DNA of 64,000 nucleotides from an uncultured Clostridium sp. Its GTDB lineage: Bacteria > Bacillota > Clostridia > Lachnospirales > Lachnospiraceae. Of the stretch, positions 18,601 through 26,809 are shown piece after piece. The notes under the pieces are model-generated. The model ran no database searches. It was not told where the DNA came from and saw nothing but the letters and a program-made list of their open reading frames with translations. The position numbers and the translations under genes are program-made. How positions within the stretch are numbered: position 1 is the first letter of the stretch; every line of letters starts with the position of its first letter. The stretch lies in assembly GCA_900542035.1 (NCBI GenBank), contig UQMJ01000012.1, positions 5,973 through 69,972 on the forward strand, written 5' to 3'.

Positions 18601-19389
18601 CGCATACTGATAGATAGCGGCTGCATCCGAATAGTTCTCTGGTGTGTAAAAAACTGCACCTGCTGAAAATGTGCAGAATGGACTCATCCGCTCTTTTAAT
18701 GTTTCATATAACGTTTCAACAGATTCTTTATTTTTTCCAATCAGATTTACTGCAAACCGATTCCCACTTAACCAATAAACGCTGTCCGGTGTCTCTACCA
18801 TATCTTCTAAGGCATTCATCAGTTCTAAAAGCATCTGATCGCCATGATCTCTTCCATAGATAATATTGATATTTTTTAAATTATCTACACAGACCGCCAT
18901 TAAATATCCGCAAAGTTTTTCTGATACAACTGCTTTTAAATCTTTTTCAAATCTTCCGCCGCTCCAGATGCCGCTTAAAGAATCGGCTCTCTTCAAGCTT
19001 TGATCGGATACTCTCCCTATCATCATCAACGGAGAATTATCTTTTTCAAAAATACTCTTCCCCCGACAGTTAATCCATATTCTCCGTCCCCTTCGATCAA
19101 CCAACCGGTATTCCATATCATGCGTATCTGTTTCTCCACGGATTAAACGTACAAAATCTTCTTTCACATTTGATAGGTCTTTAAAATAAACAATCTTTTC
19201 CCAGTCTTCTACCTGATACCCTTGCTCTGGCTGCAGCCCTATTGGAAATCTTTCATTTATGTCTTTTGCAAAATAAATGGATCCTGTTTTAAAATCCCAT
19301 ACGAAAAGATAATCGTCTGTACTCTCATTTAAAAAACGCAGCATTTGCAGATATTGCTTGACTTTCTGATGCATTTCATCCTTATTCAC
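15619..19389 (-). CDS. Multidomain c-di-GMP enzyme: PAS - GGDEF(degenerate) - EAL - PAS repeats - GGDEF
   Basis: 1256 residues. Order: PAS (about 15-125); a GGDEF-like domain whose motif is replaced by SGNRF (about 135-275), so inactive as a cyclase; an EAL domain (about 285-545) with GAEALLRY, SVNISY, ELTES, LDDFGTGYANL, KIDRSLV, CEGIETE and LQGYLF, i.e. all usual phosphodiesterase residues; several PAS domains (about 590-1060), one with a CEFC pair; and a C-terminal GGDEF domain with intact RLGGDEF and an RRKD inhibitory site five residues ahead. It should both make and degrade c-di-GMP under PAS-sensed control. No membrane helices. It lies next to the Tad pilus operon in the same direction, suggesting control of pilus behaviour. 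Confidence 0.93.
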   Translation of the reverse strand: MNKDEMHQKVKQYLQMLRFLNESTDDYLFVWDFKTGSIYFAKDINERFPIGLQPEQGYQVEDWEKIVYFKDLSNVKEDFVRLIRGETDTHDMEYRLVDRRGRRIWINCRGKSIFEKDNSPLMMIGRVSDQSLKRADSLSGIWSGGRFEKDLKAVVSEKLCGYLMAVCVDNLKNINIIYGRDHGDQMLLELMNALEDMVETPDSVYWLSGNRFAVNLIGKNKESVETLYETLKERMSPFCTFSAGAVFYTPENYSDAAAIYQYAEIAMDRAKKQGSILEFFSIQDYEEWFSYLELQDEMRHAIENGFEGFSLFYQPQIDSNSYEMIGAEALLRYESARQGKILPAQFIPLLEETGMICQVGYWVLETALKKCVEWRKKIKNFHISVNISYIQLKQENIGDLVLQCLTASGLPGEALTLELTESIQLEEYPHFNRIFYQWAKAGIQIALDDFGTGYANLSYLKSIDIHEIKIDRSLVSRLQYSTYNYQLLGNLIELAHSVQIRVCCEGIETEGELLALQDLKPDVLQGYLFAAPYSQEKFEELYIRNDSDAYQERRKEEEYYRYMGINADRKAEDHISEEDPGVIAENIEDIIYVSNPQSHELYYLNPAGRSMAGIYDYKGQPCYQVLYGRTSPCEFCNNKDLKKSNFLTAEITNRYHNRRFIAKDKLIPWKGKLARFEVAHDVTERMDINKNDKKFYKLLENRNEEILNKMELGLWIVRVDQERGRYELFADSIMLRILGIQENVTPEECYSHWHSRINDGYNQYVNKALEKMVSTRQIVQLEYTWIHPEHGEVMVRSIGVRMEDRDGEICLQGYHRIISDINRTSFLPVGITSERFEYNEQKQAIYFHTDRNLLSGAEEREEQFPECWIRKGIVHPHFADEFRKIFLELNVEESIGKELLLKAKSGSYKWFRMKIQHLSQNDGDDHIMVVILELVEEERSVELELARISDFYNAMLSETVAYAEVDVESGQLMKADGLWADYETESYSSGTLSNDLVREALKKVVRPEDEGRYWKYLNVETMKQMYARGEVTRKWCFKRKINGEFHWVKLVVHVFKEKFMDNMYALLYLKDIDIEKRQQLETEEEASRDPLTNVYNRRALEREIVRYMTKTPDAKGALIVLDLDNFKHINDEYGHLEGDAALKHLTEALMTTFRRKDLVGRLGGDEFLVFISNINETSILERRMRELFCKLRRYTKIQLSCSAGITFVNAQKFSYETSVQEADQALYLSKQSGKNMFRYYDRDLQISADKQTGSSL

Positions 19390-19472
19390 AAGTTCTCCTT
19401 TTGATTTATCTATTAAAGTTATTTAAAACAGTATACCATTGTTAGAAATAAAAATAAACAATCTGCTGGCCT

Positions 19473-20783
19473 TTATATAAATCGATACCCATTATCTGCG
19501 ATATAGATTTCATCTCCTGCTTCTAACGGCACCTTTTCATTATTTTGCAACATTTCTCCTCTGACACGGGTTCCATTGGTAGAATTCAAATCTGTAATTG
19601 CATATCCGTTTTCTGTTTCTTCTATTTTTATGTGCAGCCGACTGACGGTATCTTTATTTAAAATAAAATCTGCAATCCCGCTCTGCTTTCCAATAATAAA
19701 AGGAAAATATGCCAGTGGAATATCTTCGGTCCATTTGTCCAGACTGAGAAGATAATGTACTGCCTTCTGCCTGGTATCCTGAACAGTCAGAATACGCGTT
19801 TCCATTACTTCATCTGCCATTTCCAACTCTGGCTTACCAAACGGTTCTTCTAAACTGCTTTCTTCTGAAAACGTCACTGCCCATGGACTGTCCTTTTTTA
19901 GAGATTCTTCTGTTTTCTCCTCTATATTTCTTTTTTCTTCCACAGAAACTGAATTTTTACGCCGAATAATCCACATACTTATCCCTGCAAGTCCCCATAT
20001 TCCATACCAGACGGCCGGTAAAACCGGATATTCTTTAAAAAATTGTGTTCCTTTTATCAACCATATGATTCCAGGTGCTGATAAAACGAATGCTGCTGGA
20101 AAAATGTACTTTTTCCAATCTGCCTCTTTCGGAGCAGACTGGACGGTATCTTCTTGTAATTCCTCTTTCCGCAGTTTTACCTCTTCTTTCAACCGCTCGT
20201 TAGTTTCCTGCGTTTTTTGTTTTATCTCCCTAAAGCTTTCATCTGATTCCCGCGGCAGCCATTTCAACAAATCGTCCATACCATAAAACTCCTTCTGGCT
20301 TTCCTGATAGAGGCGGTATGCCAGAACTACTGTGTCTTTTTCCTTATGATCAACCTTTTTTAAGAGATATTGCAGCAATTGTTCCATCATCTTGGAAAAA
20401 TCGGCATTCCGGTCTGGAACAAAACATAAAAATACCTGAAAGTCCTCCGGAGTAATATAGATGTATTCCGGTTCCAATAAAATACGGCTTTCCTGAAGCA
20501 GGTAACTCTCCAGTCTCTCCAGAATCTCTGCAATGGACACCATCAGTTTCGCAATTTCCGTCCTGCGAATAGCCCTTCCCTCCAGCATCCGGCTTAACGG
20601 CTGTTTTGAAGTAATCTCGTAATAATATTGAATGCCCTCTTCTGTCTGCTGGAACCGGAATTTCAGCAACCCCTCAATCGTATTTGCCATCAGCATCCGG
20701 CATTCATAATTTTCACTTTCACTGTTTTCTGGTCTTATAATTAAATAATTATGACGCATCTGCCTTTCATAATGTATTTCCAT
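19473..20783 (-). CDS. DUF6382-like / FHA-domain protein of the Tad locus
   Basis: 436 residues. The N-terminal about 180 residues resemble the DUF6382 domain often seen in clostridial Tad loci. Two hydrophobic helices lie near residues 230-275. The C terminus (about 355-436) is an FHA domain: FIIGKQSG, TVSRLHIKI, DLNSTNGTRV, with the conserved Arg-Ser-His-type and Asn positions for phosphothreonine binding. It would dock Thr-phosphorylated partners at the membrane; no Ser/Thr kinase gene is in the window. Start ATG follows GGAGGAAAGG and overlaps the preceding gene by 17 bases, showing tight coupling. Confidence 0.85.
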   Translation of the reverse strand: MEIHYERQMRHNYLIIRPENSESENYECRMLMANTIEGLLKFRFQQTEEGIQYYYEITSKQPLSRMLEGRAIRRTEIAKLMVSIAEILERLESYLLQESRILLEPEYIYITPEDFQVFLCFVPDRNADFSKMMEQLLQYLLKKVDHKEKDTVVLAYRLYQESQKEFYGMDDLLKWLPRESDESFREIKQKTQETNERLKEEVKLRKEELQEDTVQSAPKEADWKKYIFPAAFVLSAPGIIWLIKGTQFFKEYPVLPAVWYGIWGLAGISMWIIRRKNSVSVEEKRNIEEKTEESLKKDSPWAVTFSEESSLEEPFGKPELEMADEVMETRILTVQDTRQKAVHYLLSLDKWTEDIPLAYFPFIIGKQSGIADFILNKDTVSRLHIKIEETENGYAITDLNSTNGTRVRGEMLQNNEKVPLEAGDEIYIADNGYRFI

Positions 20784-21132
20784 TCCTTTCCTCCAATTTT
20801 CTGGCCGCTTCTACTTTTCTTAAAAACCCTTCCGGCTGAAAAATTTTCACTTCAATCTCTGCACGCCACCTTCCGTCAAACCGTTTTGCCTCTGCTCTTC
20901 CTTTCATATAGTCTGCTCCTTCCATAAGCTGAATATTAAAATCTCTAAAAATGTCTGCTTTCTGTTTTCTTTCCTCTGGCTGCAAATGACGCATTTCTTC
21001 TAACGTTTTATGTAAAACCATTTTTCCAGTTACTTCATCACAAGTCTGATACATATGCAGAATCATTCCTGCCATCATAAAACAGCAAATGCTCATAATA
21101 ACTGCTGCTTCTATCGTATAACTGCCTTTCAA
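20767..21132 (-). CDS. TadE-like pseudopilin
   Basis: 121 residues from a TTG start after GGGGGAGAG. The N terminus MKGSYTIEAA shows a type IV prepilin-like cleavage site (after Gly3) with Glu at +5 of the mature chain, followed by a 20-residue hydrophobic helix. The rest is a short charged domain. This is the form of TadE minor pilins processed by a prepilin peptidase. It sits between the peptidase gene and the FHA gene. Confidence 0.8.
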   Translation of the reverse strand: MKGSYTIEAAVIMSICCFMMAGMILHMYQTCDEVTGKMVLHKTLEEMRHLQPEERKQKADIFRDFNIQLMEGADYMKGRAEAKRFDGRWRAEIEVKIFQPEGFLRKVEAARKLEERNGNTL

Positions 21133-21144
21133 TTTTCTCTCCCC

Positions 21145-21624
21145 CTAAATCATGTTCAGCCACATTCCTATGGGCAGCACAAATATCAAAAACGGCAATT
21201 CCAGTTTTCTCCCCTCCTGCCATCCAATCTTTTTAATAAACAAATAGCTGATTCCCCAGATACTGCACAGCAGCAGACTTCCCAGAAACAATACTAGATT
21301 TTTCCAAAATCCAAAGTAAATTCCTGTAATTAAAAACAACATCCCATCTCCTGACCCTATGCTGCCCTCTGCAGCTCTTGACAGCAGCAAAAGCACAAGT
21401 CCTATCATTGCCCCTGAAGCAGCTTCCCCAAAAGATACTTCTGCATTATTTCCATGAAAAAATACTATCCAGGATTCACTCCCCAGCCATATATCCATAT
21501 GCAAAATTACTGCCATTCTCCAGAAAAATGCTTCTAATCCTCCAGCCAGGTAAACCCACCTGGGAATTTCTCTATATTTCCAGTCGTAAATCGCCGCTGC
21601 CGCTAAAAATAATAAAATTGCCAT
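21145..21624 (-). CDS. A24-type prepilin peptidase (TadV/CpaA-like)
   Basis: 159 residues, the short TadV size, with about five hydrophobic helices. The two catalytic aspartates of the A24 family are in the YDWKYREIP segment and in GSGDGMLFL (GxGD motif). It would cleave the G^xxxxE leader of the pilin-like proteins of this locus at the inner face of the membrane. ATG after AAAGGAGAAGT. It is one of two such peptidases in the operon. Confidence 0.88.
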   Translation of the reverse strand: MAILLFLAAAAIYDWKYREIPRWVYLAGGLEAFFWRMAVILHMDIWLGSESWIVFFHGNNAEVSFGEAASGAMIGLVLLLLSRAAEGSIGSGDGMLFLITGIYFGFWKNLVLFLGSLLLCSIWGISYLFIKKIGWQEGRKLELPFLIFVLPIGMWLNMI

Positions 21625-21633
21625 ACTTCTCCT

Positions 21634-22569
21634 TTACCAGCAATATGAACATTTTCCTAAATGTTCTGCTTCTTCAATCGGAACTTCCTGAATATATGCA
21701 TTTGTAGCTGGACAATTCCATCTGGAGTGATAACTTTCTCCCTCTGGCATTACATATATGCTGCTGTTCTGCCCTGCAAATTTTCCGCAGATCTTACACG
21801 GCCGGTACTTTCTTCCGGAATGATTTCGTTTTGTTTTTAGCTCTTCATAAGTAATCTGTTCTATTTTATTTGAAAGATAATGACATTTTGGCGTTTTATG
21901 GTATCTGGTACTATCTTTTCCAATAAAAACCATATCCTGCTGTGGCTTTGTTCCATCCGTTTCATTACCCCCGTTTGACAAATCTCCTAAAGGTCCATTC
22001 CTTCCTATCCAGGCCCGTCGGATACTGACCGACTTCATAGGCAGGGCTTTCAGACCAAAAATAGAAAACGGCAGCCTCATTTTATAATTCATAACCAGTT
22101 GAACCGTCTCTCCATCCCGCATAATCTGAGAATCCTCAAATGTTGCCTGTTCGATACCTTTTTTATTCATTCCATCTAAAATACTGAGTTTTCCCCATGC
22201 AGTTCCTTGATAAATTCCCAGCGTTTCTTCATCTGTTAAATACGCATACTGACTGAGCTGTTCCCCTGTCCGTTCCAGTTGCGCCTGTATTTGTCTCTGC
22301 CTGTCCATCATTACCATTGGCATCATCATGCAGATACAGGCAAATAAAAACAGCGATAAGCCAAGCGCAGCTTCAACCGACATACTTCCTTTTTCCCACT
22401 GTTGGACGGAGGAAAATAAACACACCCTTTTTCTACGGAAACGATTATGTCTTATAAGCGGGGCTCGTACTTGGAGAGTTGCGTTATTTTCGCCCGATTT
22501 CGCGATAGAAAAGAGAAGCGCTATATATGATTGAATGAAACTATATAATAATACCGTGAAAAAGGGCAT
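21634..22569 (-). CDS. TadE-like protein with two Cys-rich (zinc-binding-like) modules
   Basis: 311 residues. A hydrophobic N-terminal stretch of about 20 residues and a basic linker precede a pilin-like segment EKGSMSVEAALGLSL (about residues 60-75), where Gly^SMSVE fits a prepilin peptidase site, followed by a membrane helix. The C-terminal 100 residues contain two similar modules: YHKTPKCHYLS with CKICG, and YHSRWNCPATN with CSYCW. The Tyr-His...Cys...Cys-x-x-Cys pattern suggests a metal site in each. ATG after GGAGGAG. The extra N-terminal hydrophobic segment is unusual; an internal start is possible. Confidence 0.75.
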   Translation of the reverse strand: MPFFTVLLYSFIQSYIALLFSIAKSGENNATLQVRAPLIRHNRFRRKRVCLFSSVQQWEKGSMSVEAALGLSLFLFACICMMMPMVMMDRQRQIQAQLERTGEQLSQYAYLTDEETLGIYQGTAWGKLSILDGMNKKGIEQATFEDSQIMRDGETVQLVMNYKMRLPFSIFGLKALPMKSVSIRRAWIGRNGPLGDLSNGGNETDGTKPQQDMVFIGKDSTRYHKTPKCHYLSNKIEQITYEELKTKRNHSGRKYRPCKICGKFAGQNSSIYVMPEGESYHSRWNCPATNAYIQEVPIEEAEHLGKCSYCW

Positions 22570-22597
22570 GCTTATTCTCCTCCGTTATTTTTATCGT

Positions 22598-24541
22598 CTA
22601 ATATCTCTTTCTTACTAAAATTCTCCTCTTATAACCTCCTGTCTCACTCTCCATGAAGTTTTTCAACAATCCCAGTGACAAAAATATATGTTTTCCACAA
22701 ACCTCTGCTTCTATTTCCACCTCACCGGCACAACGGCTCATTAAAAATCCGTTTTCTCTTCTGGCAACATTTATCTGCATCATATCCATCATCCGGTAAA
22801 TCATAGTAGATTCCGGCATTACCATACAGAATAATTTTAAATAGCCAGTATAATCCAGCCCCTCTCCTCCTTGCCTTTGCGGTACGGATCCGGTTTTTCC
22901 CAATTCCAGTAATTCTTCTAAACTCATTTTCCACGAATTTTCGTCTTTCCAAATTGGAACTTTTCCTCCTGAAAGAAGCTGCTTTATATCTGCCAGCGAC
23001 TCTCCTAATGCCCAGATTCCCATAATAAAAAAAGCTGTAATTCCAATTAAAGGGGCAAACCCAGAAACTCCTACGATTGCAGATGCCAATGCTTCTGCTT
23101 CCTGACGTTTTTTTGAGTCTGTCAGAATATGAATTAAATTCAGACCTTCCCTTACCGCTAAAAGACCTGCTACTGAAGACGACAGATTGGAACCGTCTAT
23201 CGGACTTCCATATAAAATATATTCCATCTCATACTGAAATTCCTTTTTATCTAAGGAACAAAAATTTGTAAAAAACTGGCCTGTATATTCCGCTGTCAAA
23301 GCCCTGTCTGCAAGACTATTAATCCCTTCTGGTCCTCCTAAGTCAAGACCTTCTGAATCAGCGTCTCCCGAAATTTCGCTGCCTTTTGATGGAAGATTTT
23401 CCGTTTCTATGATTCCTTCTGAGACCGCACTTCCTTTTGGAAGAACTAACTGTAAAATCCCCGACTCTGCTGCTCTTCGGATCTGATTTAATAACCCTTC
23501 TGCTTCCTTGTTTTTACCTCCTGCTGTATAAGAAACCTGCAGAATCTGGTATTGGTTAAAATGATTCTTAACTGGAGCCCATAATTCTTCTTCATCTAAA
23601 AAATCCCCTTCTTCTTCCGGCTCCCAGCTGTCTATATACTCCATTACCTCTTCTGCTTCTTCCATGACCTGAGATACCAGCTCCTGCTGCTCTTCTGCAA
23701 ACTCCGGCAGTCTTTCCACCTCGTGTCTTCTTTCTCCACTCTGCGATACATAAGACTCATATCGGGACAGTTCATCCAGCAATACCTGCTGGACATCATC
23801 TCCCATATCCTGTCGCTTTTCCTCATATTCTGCCTGTACCTCCCGCATTTGTTCCATCAGTTTGTCTGCCTGTTTTCCGTATTTTTTTACCAAATCCGGT
23901 ATTCTCTTTAACTCGTCATTTAAACGCTCCGACGCCTTTAAAAATCCGCTTCCATCCCCTTCCTTCAGAGCTTGCTGCGCTTCCTGGTATCTATTCTTCT
24001 GTTTTTCCAGGCAGTCTCTTATCTGTTCTAAAATCTGTTCCAGTTTCCATGCATTTTTCGTCTGCGTCTCCATTTTTTTAGACACTGCATGAACCTGTTT
24101 TGCCTCTTTGACCGTTTTGCTTATTGTCTCAGCTTCATCTGATCCTACGTCTAAAGTCCAGACCCCGTATTTCATAAAGTCCAGAATCTGCTGCTCCAGA
24201 TGCCTTCCGCCGTTTTCTGTAAGATGAACCAGGTCTCCTGCCTCTGAAGACTCCAATTTTGCAGCATACCAGTCCGGTGTTTCCAGATACTTCTGAAAGT
24301 ACGTTTGAAACTCTTCCTCTATCGCCTGTTTTCCTATATATTCCACCCCAAATACCCGATACTCCTCCCACAAGGGCAAATGATACTGGCTCATTACCGA
24401 GTCCAGCGCCGAATAAGCGGCCATTTCAAGGTAACACCTTTCTCCAGCAATTCTGGCAGATTCCAGAAGGCTGCAGATTAGTCCGAATACGCACAGCAAA
24501 ATCAGACTTAGAAATACGGTAATCTGTCCTTTAAACTTCAT
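22598..24541 (-). CDS. DUF5702-like Tad-locus membrane protein
   Basis: 647 residues from the ATG at 24541, preferred over a TTG six bases upstream because AGAGGTG is well spaced for it. An N-terminal KGQITVFLSLILL segment resembles a pilin/TadG-like anchor (Phe, not Glu, at +5), followed by about 300 residues of charged coiled coil and then two hydrophobic helices near residues 475-520. This matches the DUF5702 proteins of clostridial Tad loci, which take the place of TadG. The start lies two bases after the Flp-like gene stop. Confidence 0.8.
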   Translation of the reverse strand: MKFKGQITVFLSLILLCVFGLICSLLESARIAGERCYLEMAAYSALDSVMSQYHLPLWEEYRVFGVEYIGKQAIEEEFQTYFQKYLETPDWYAAKLESSEAGDLVHLTENGGRHLEQQILDFMKYGVWTLDVGSDEAETISKTVKEAKQVHAVSKKMETQTKNAWKLEQILEQIRDCLEKQKNRYQEAQQALKEGDGSGFLKASERLNDELKRIPDLVKKYGKQADKLMEQMREVQAEYEEKRQDMGDDVQQVLLDELSRYESYVSQSGERRHEVERLPEFAEEQQELVSQVMEEAEEVMEYIDSWEPEEEGDFLDEEELWAPVKNHFNQYQILQVSYTAGGKNKEAEGLLNQIRRAAESGILQLVLPKGSAVSEGIIETENLPSKGSEISGDADSEGLDLGGPEGINSLADRALTAEYTGQFFTNFCSLDKKEFQYEMEYILYGSPIDGSNLSSSVAGLLAVREGLNLIHILTDSKKRQEAEALASAIVGVSGFAPLIGITAFFIMGIWALGESLADIKQLLSGGKVPIWKDENSWKMSLEELLELGKTGSVPQRQGGEGLDYTGYLKLFCMVMPESTMIYRMMDMMQINVARRENGFLMSRCAGEVEIEAEVCGKHIFLSLGLLKNFMESETGGYKRRILVRKRY

Positions 24542-24543
24542 CG

Positions 24544-24723
24544 TCAATACACCTCTTTTGACTGGCTGTTAATTTCTTTAAAAACATTGTTTAAAAGAGT
24601 AGTAATCTGTTTCTTAAAAATAATAACCAGACCAATCAGAACCACCAAAATCAACACAACTTCGATAACTCCAATTCCGTCTTCTTCTGTCAGCCAAGCC
24701 TGCAATTCTTCTTTTGCCTTCAT
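24544..24723 (-). CDS. Flp-type major pilin candidate
   Basis: 59 residues from the ATG at 24723, chosen for AGGAGGTG eight bases ahead (longer in-frame versions start at a TTG at 24753). A short charged leader ends in EEDG^IGVIEVVLIL, a prepilin cleavage site with Glu at +5, followed by one hydrophobic helix and about 20 polar residues. This is the size and layout of Flp/Tad major pilins. It lies in the middle of the operon between TadC and the DUF5702 protein. Confidence 0.82.
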   Translation of the reverse strand: MKAKEELQAWLTEEDGIGVIEVVLILVVLIGLVIIFKKQITTLLNNVFKEINSQSKEVY

Positions 24724-24749
24724 ACCTTTCACCTCCTCCTGCTTCTTTA

Positions 24750-25976
24750 TCAATAAAAGCTTAAAAATGCCGGCACCGCTACGATTACCATGACTATTCC
24801 CAACATCATAAACAGTGGCAGCAATAGCTTTGTCGCCGCTTCCTCTCCCTGCCGTTTTGCCAGATTTCTTCTTTCTTCATAAGCAGACGCAACTTCTTCG
24901 TCCAATAAACTGCGCAAATTTTTCAATCCGGTCTTTCGGCTTTGTTCCAGAAGACTAGCAAGCTTCATATATGGTCTCAGTCCGCATCTGCGTCCAAACC
25001 GCCTGTAGGCTTCTGGCTCTGATACGCCGCTTTGTAAATCTTTACACACATTTGCTGCCTCCTCATAAGCAGGACTGACTATTTTCTCCTGTTTGGACAA
25101 ACGCCTTTCATAGTCTTTTGCTATTCGCTCCCAGGCAGTCCGAACAGTCATTCCGGCTCCCAGATAGATCTGAAGTTTCGAAACAAGCTCTGAATACTCC
25201 AAAGCAAGCTGTTCTTTTCTTTTTTTCTCCTTCTCCTTTTGACGGATTTTATCCTCAAATCCATATAAAACAGACATTACTGCTCCAATTGCTAAAATCA
25301 GGAAACTGCTGTAATCCCGTTCCATCCGGTACGAAAGCGTTTTTCCGTCGAAGTATTCCGGAAGTTTCATCCATTCACTTTCTTCTGTGATATGGTCAAG
25401 CTCATCAATGGCGCTCAAAAGTTCTTTCTGTTTCTTATCTGTGTCTGACAAAAGCGGCGGAAAAACTGTCACTGGAAGCCGAAACTGGCTGCTTCCTCTG
25501 TCATCAGAAACTGTCAGAATCAGTGTCGTCTGTTTTCCTTCCGGAGGAAGCGATTCATTATAAACGGTTCCGAAACTATCAATTAGCTCTGTATCACCAG
25601 ACTCCCAATCCAACTCCAGACCTGTCGCGTTATCATAGGCAATCAGATTTAGATTCGTTCTGACTTCATGAAGCGAAGTGTTTTTCTGCAAAACTTCCTC
25701 CGGCAGATTTTCTGCCCACTGCTCCCGTATCTCCCGCGCTTCCTGTTCCTGGCGTTTCCGGCTGTTAACAGTAACTGTTATGGGAATCTCCGCTTCTTCA
25801 AGTCCGGATACCCATAATTCATATTCCGTTTCCTCTTCCCCATAATCTCCCCTATGGATTGCCCCATCTTTCAGTGTCTGCTGCTCATCTGACAGCCACA
25901 CTGTCAGAAATACTGCGGCTGATGCCAAAAGACATATACACTGGCGTTTTCGAATCTCTTTCTTTCCTGCTTCCAA
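24750..25976 (-). CDS. TadC-like platform protein with an N-terminal extracellular domain
   Basis: 408 residues from a TTG after GGAGAGGAAG. The C-terminal half (about 225-408) is the type II secretion F domain of TadC, with a hydrophobic helix near 222-240, a cytoplasmic helical part and a final helix pair. The N terminus adds a membrane helix (about 12-28) and about 180 residues of beta-rich, Asp/Glu-rich sequence (such as TTLILTVSDDRGSS) that should face outside. Ordinary TadC proteins of about 300 residues lack this domain. Confidence 0.85.
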   Translation of the reverse strand: MEAGKKEIRKRQCICLLASAAVFLTVWLSDEQQTLKDGAIHRGDYGEEETEYELWVSGLEEAEIPITVTVNSRKRQEQEAREIREQWAENLPEEVLQKNTSLHEVRTNLNLIAYDNATGLELDWESGDTELIDSFGTVYNESLPPEGKQTTLILTVSDDRGSSQFRLPVTVFPPLLSDTDKKQKELLSAIDELDHITEESEWMKLPEYFDGKTLSYRMERDYSSFLILAIGAVMSVLYGFEDKIRQKEKEKKRKEQLALEYSELVSKLQIYLGAGMTVRTAWERIAKDYERRLSKQEKIVSPAYEEAANVCKDLQSGVSEPEAYRRFGRRCGLRPYMKLASLLEQSRKTGLKNLRSLLDEEVASAYEERRNLAKRQGEEAATKLLLPLFMMLGIVMVIVAVPAFLSFY

Positions 25977-26011
25977 TACATCTTCCTCTCCCCTACTGCC
26001 CTGTTTTGTTT

Positions 26012-26809
26012 TTAGGATACTTTAATATCTAGAATGCGGCCTGCAATCCAGATGGCCAATCCATAGACTACCAGACATCCCGTCATCAGAATCCGTCCAA
26101 TTCCCGTTGTGTACATCAAGTCAAAAAATCCAGGAGACGTAATATCTATATAAAGGATGATAAAAAATGGAAGCAGATTCATTATTTTCTGTTCAAACTG
26201 TCTGGATGCTGTCATTGTCCGTATTTCCTCATGCAGCTGTATCTTATCCCGAATAGAATCCGCTGTTTTATTCATAATCGCCACTAATTCTCCGCCGCTG
26301 CGTTTTGCCACTGCAAATACCTGTACAAAACTCTGTATTTCCTCAATTCCGCTTCGTTTGGAAAAATCTTCGAAGACTTCTTCCGCCGTACTGTTTAGTC
26401 CAATCTGCCTGACCATCCAGGTAAATTCCTTAACTAGCATTCCCTGGTTTCCGTAAAGCATGGTTAATTCATTTACGCTGGCTTTTAACGCATTTTCTAT
26501 CGAATATCCGGCACTTAAGGATGCCGATAAAATTAAAACCCCTTCTTTGAACTGGCTTTTTAACTGTTCTTTTCTCCGCTGGCAGAGCTGTTTTTTATGT
26601 ACAAGCGGATACATCAGTCCTAGCGGCAGTAATACGAAAAATATCCGATAGCTGCGATAAAATGTATAAGCCACCGCTCCGCAGGCTCCGGTTCCCGCTG
26701 CTGCCCAAAGTGCCCATTCTTTTACCGTCAGGTAATACTCTTCATAATTGATAGCCTGCTGCTTCCAGTTTTTCCTTATTTTGAAGTTCCCCCACTTTTT
26801 CCAAATTTC
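26012..26809 (-). CDS. TadB-like platform protein
   Basis: 265 residues from the ATG at 26809. The T2SF domain shows SLSAGYSIENALK, FAVAKRSGGELVAIMNKTA and membrane helices at about residues 33-60 and 200-260. It forms the inner-membrane platform with TadC. The start is uncertain: the frame is open upstream to 26941, with another ATG at 26917 after GGGGGA; all candidates lie inside the preceding cpaF gene, so the genes overlap by at least 68 bases. Confidence 0.85.
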   Translation of the reverse strand, partial: EIWKKWGNFKIRKNWKQQAINYEEYYLTVKEWALWAAAGTGACGAVAYTFYRSYRIFFVLLPLGLMYPLVHKKQLCQRRKEQLKSQFKEGVLILSASLSAGYSIENALKASVNELTMLYGNQGMLVKEFTWMVRQIGLNSTAEEVFEDFSKRSGIEEIQSFVQVFAVAKRSGGELVAIMNKTADSIRDKIQLHEEIRTMTASRQFEQKIMNLLPFFIILYIDITSPGFFDLMYTTGIGRILMTGCLVVYGLAIWIAGRILDIKVS

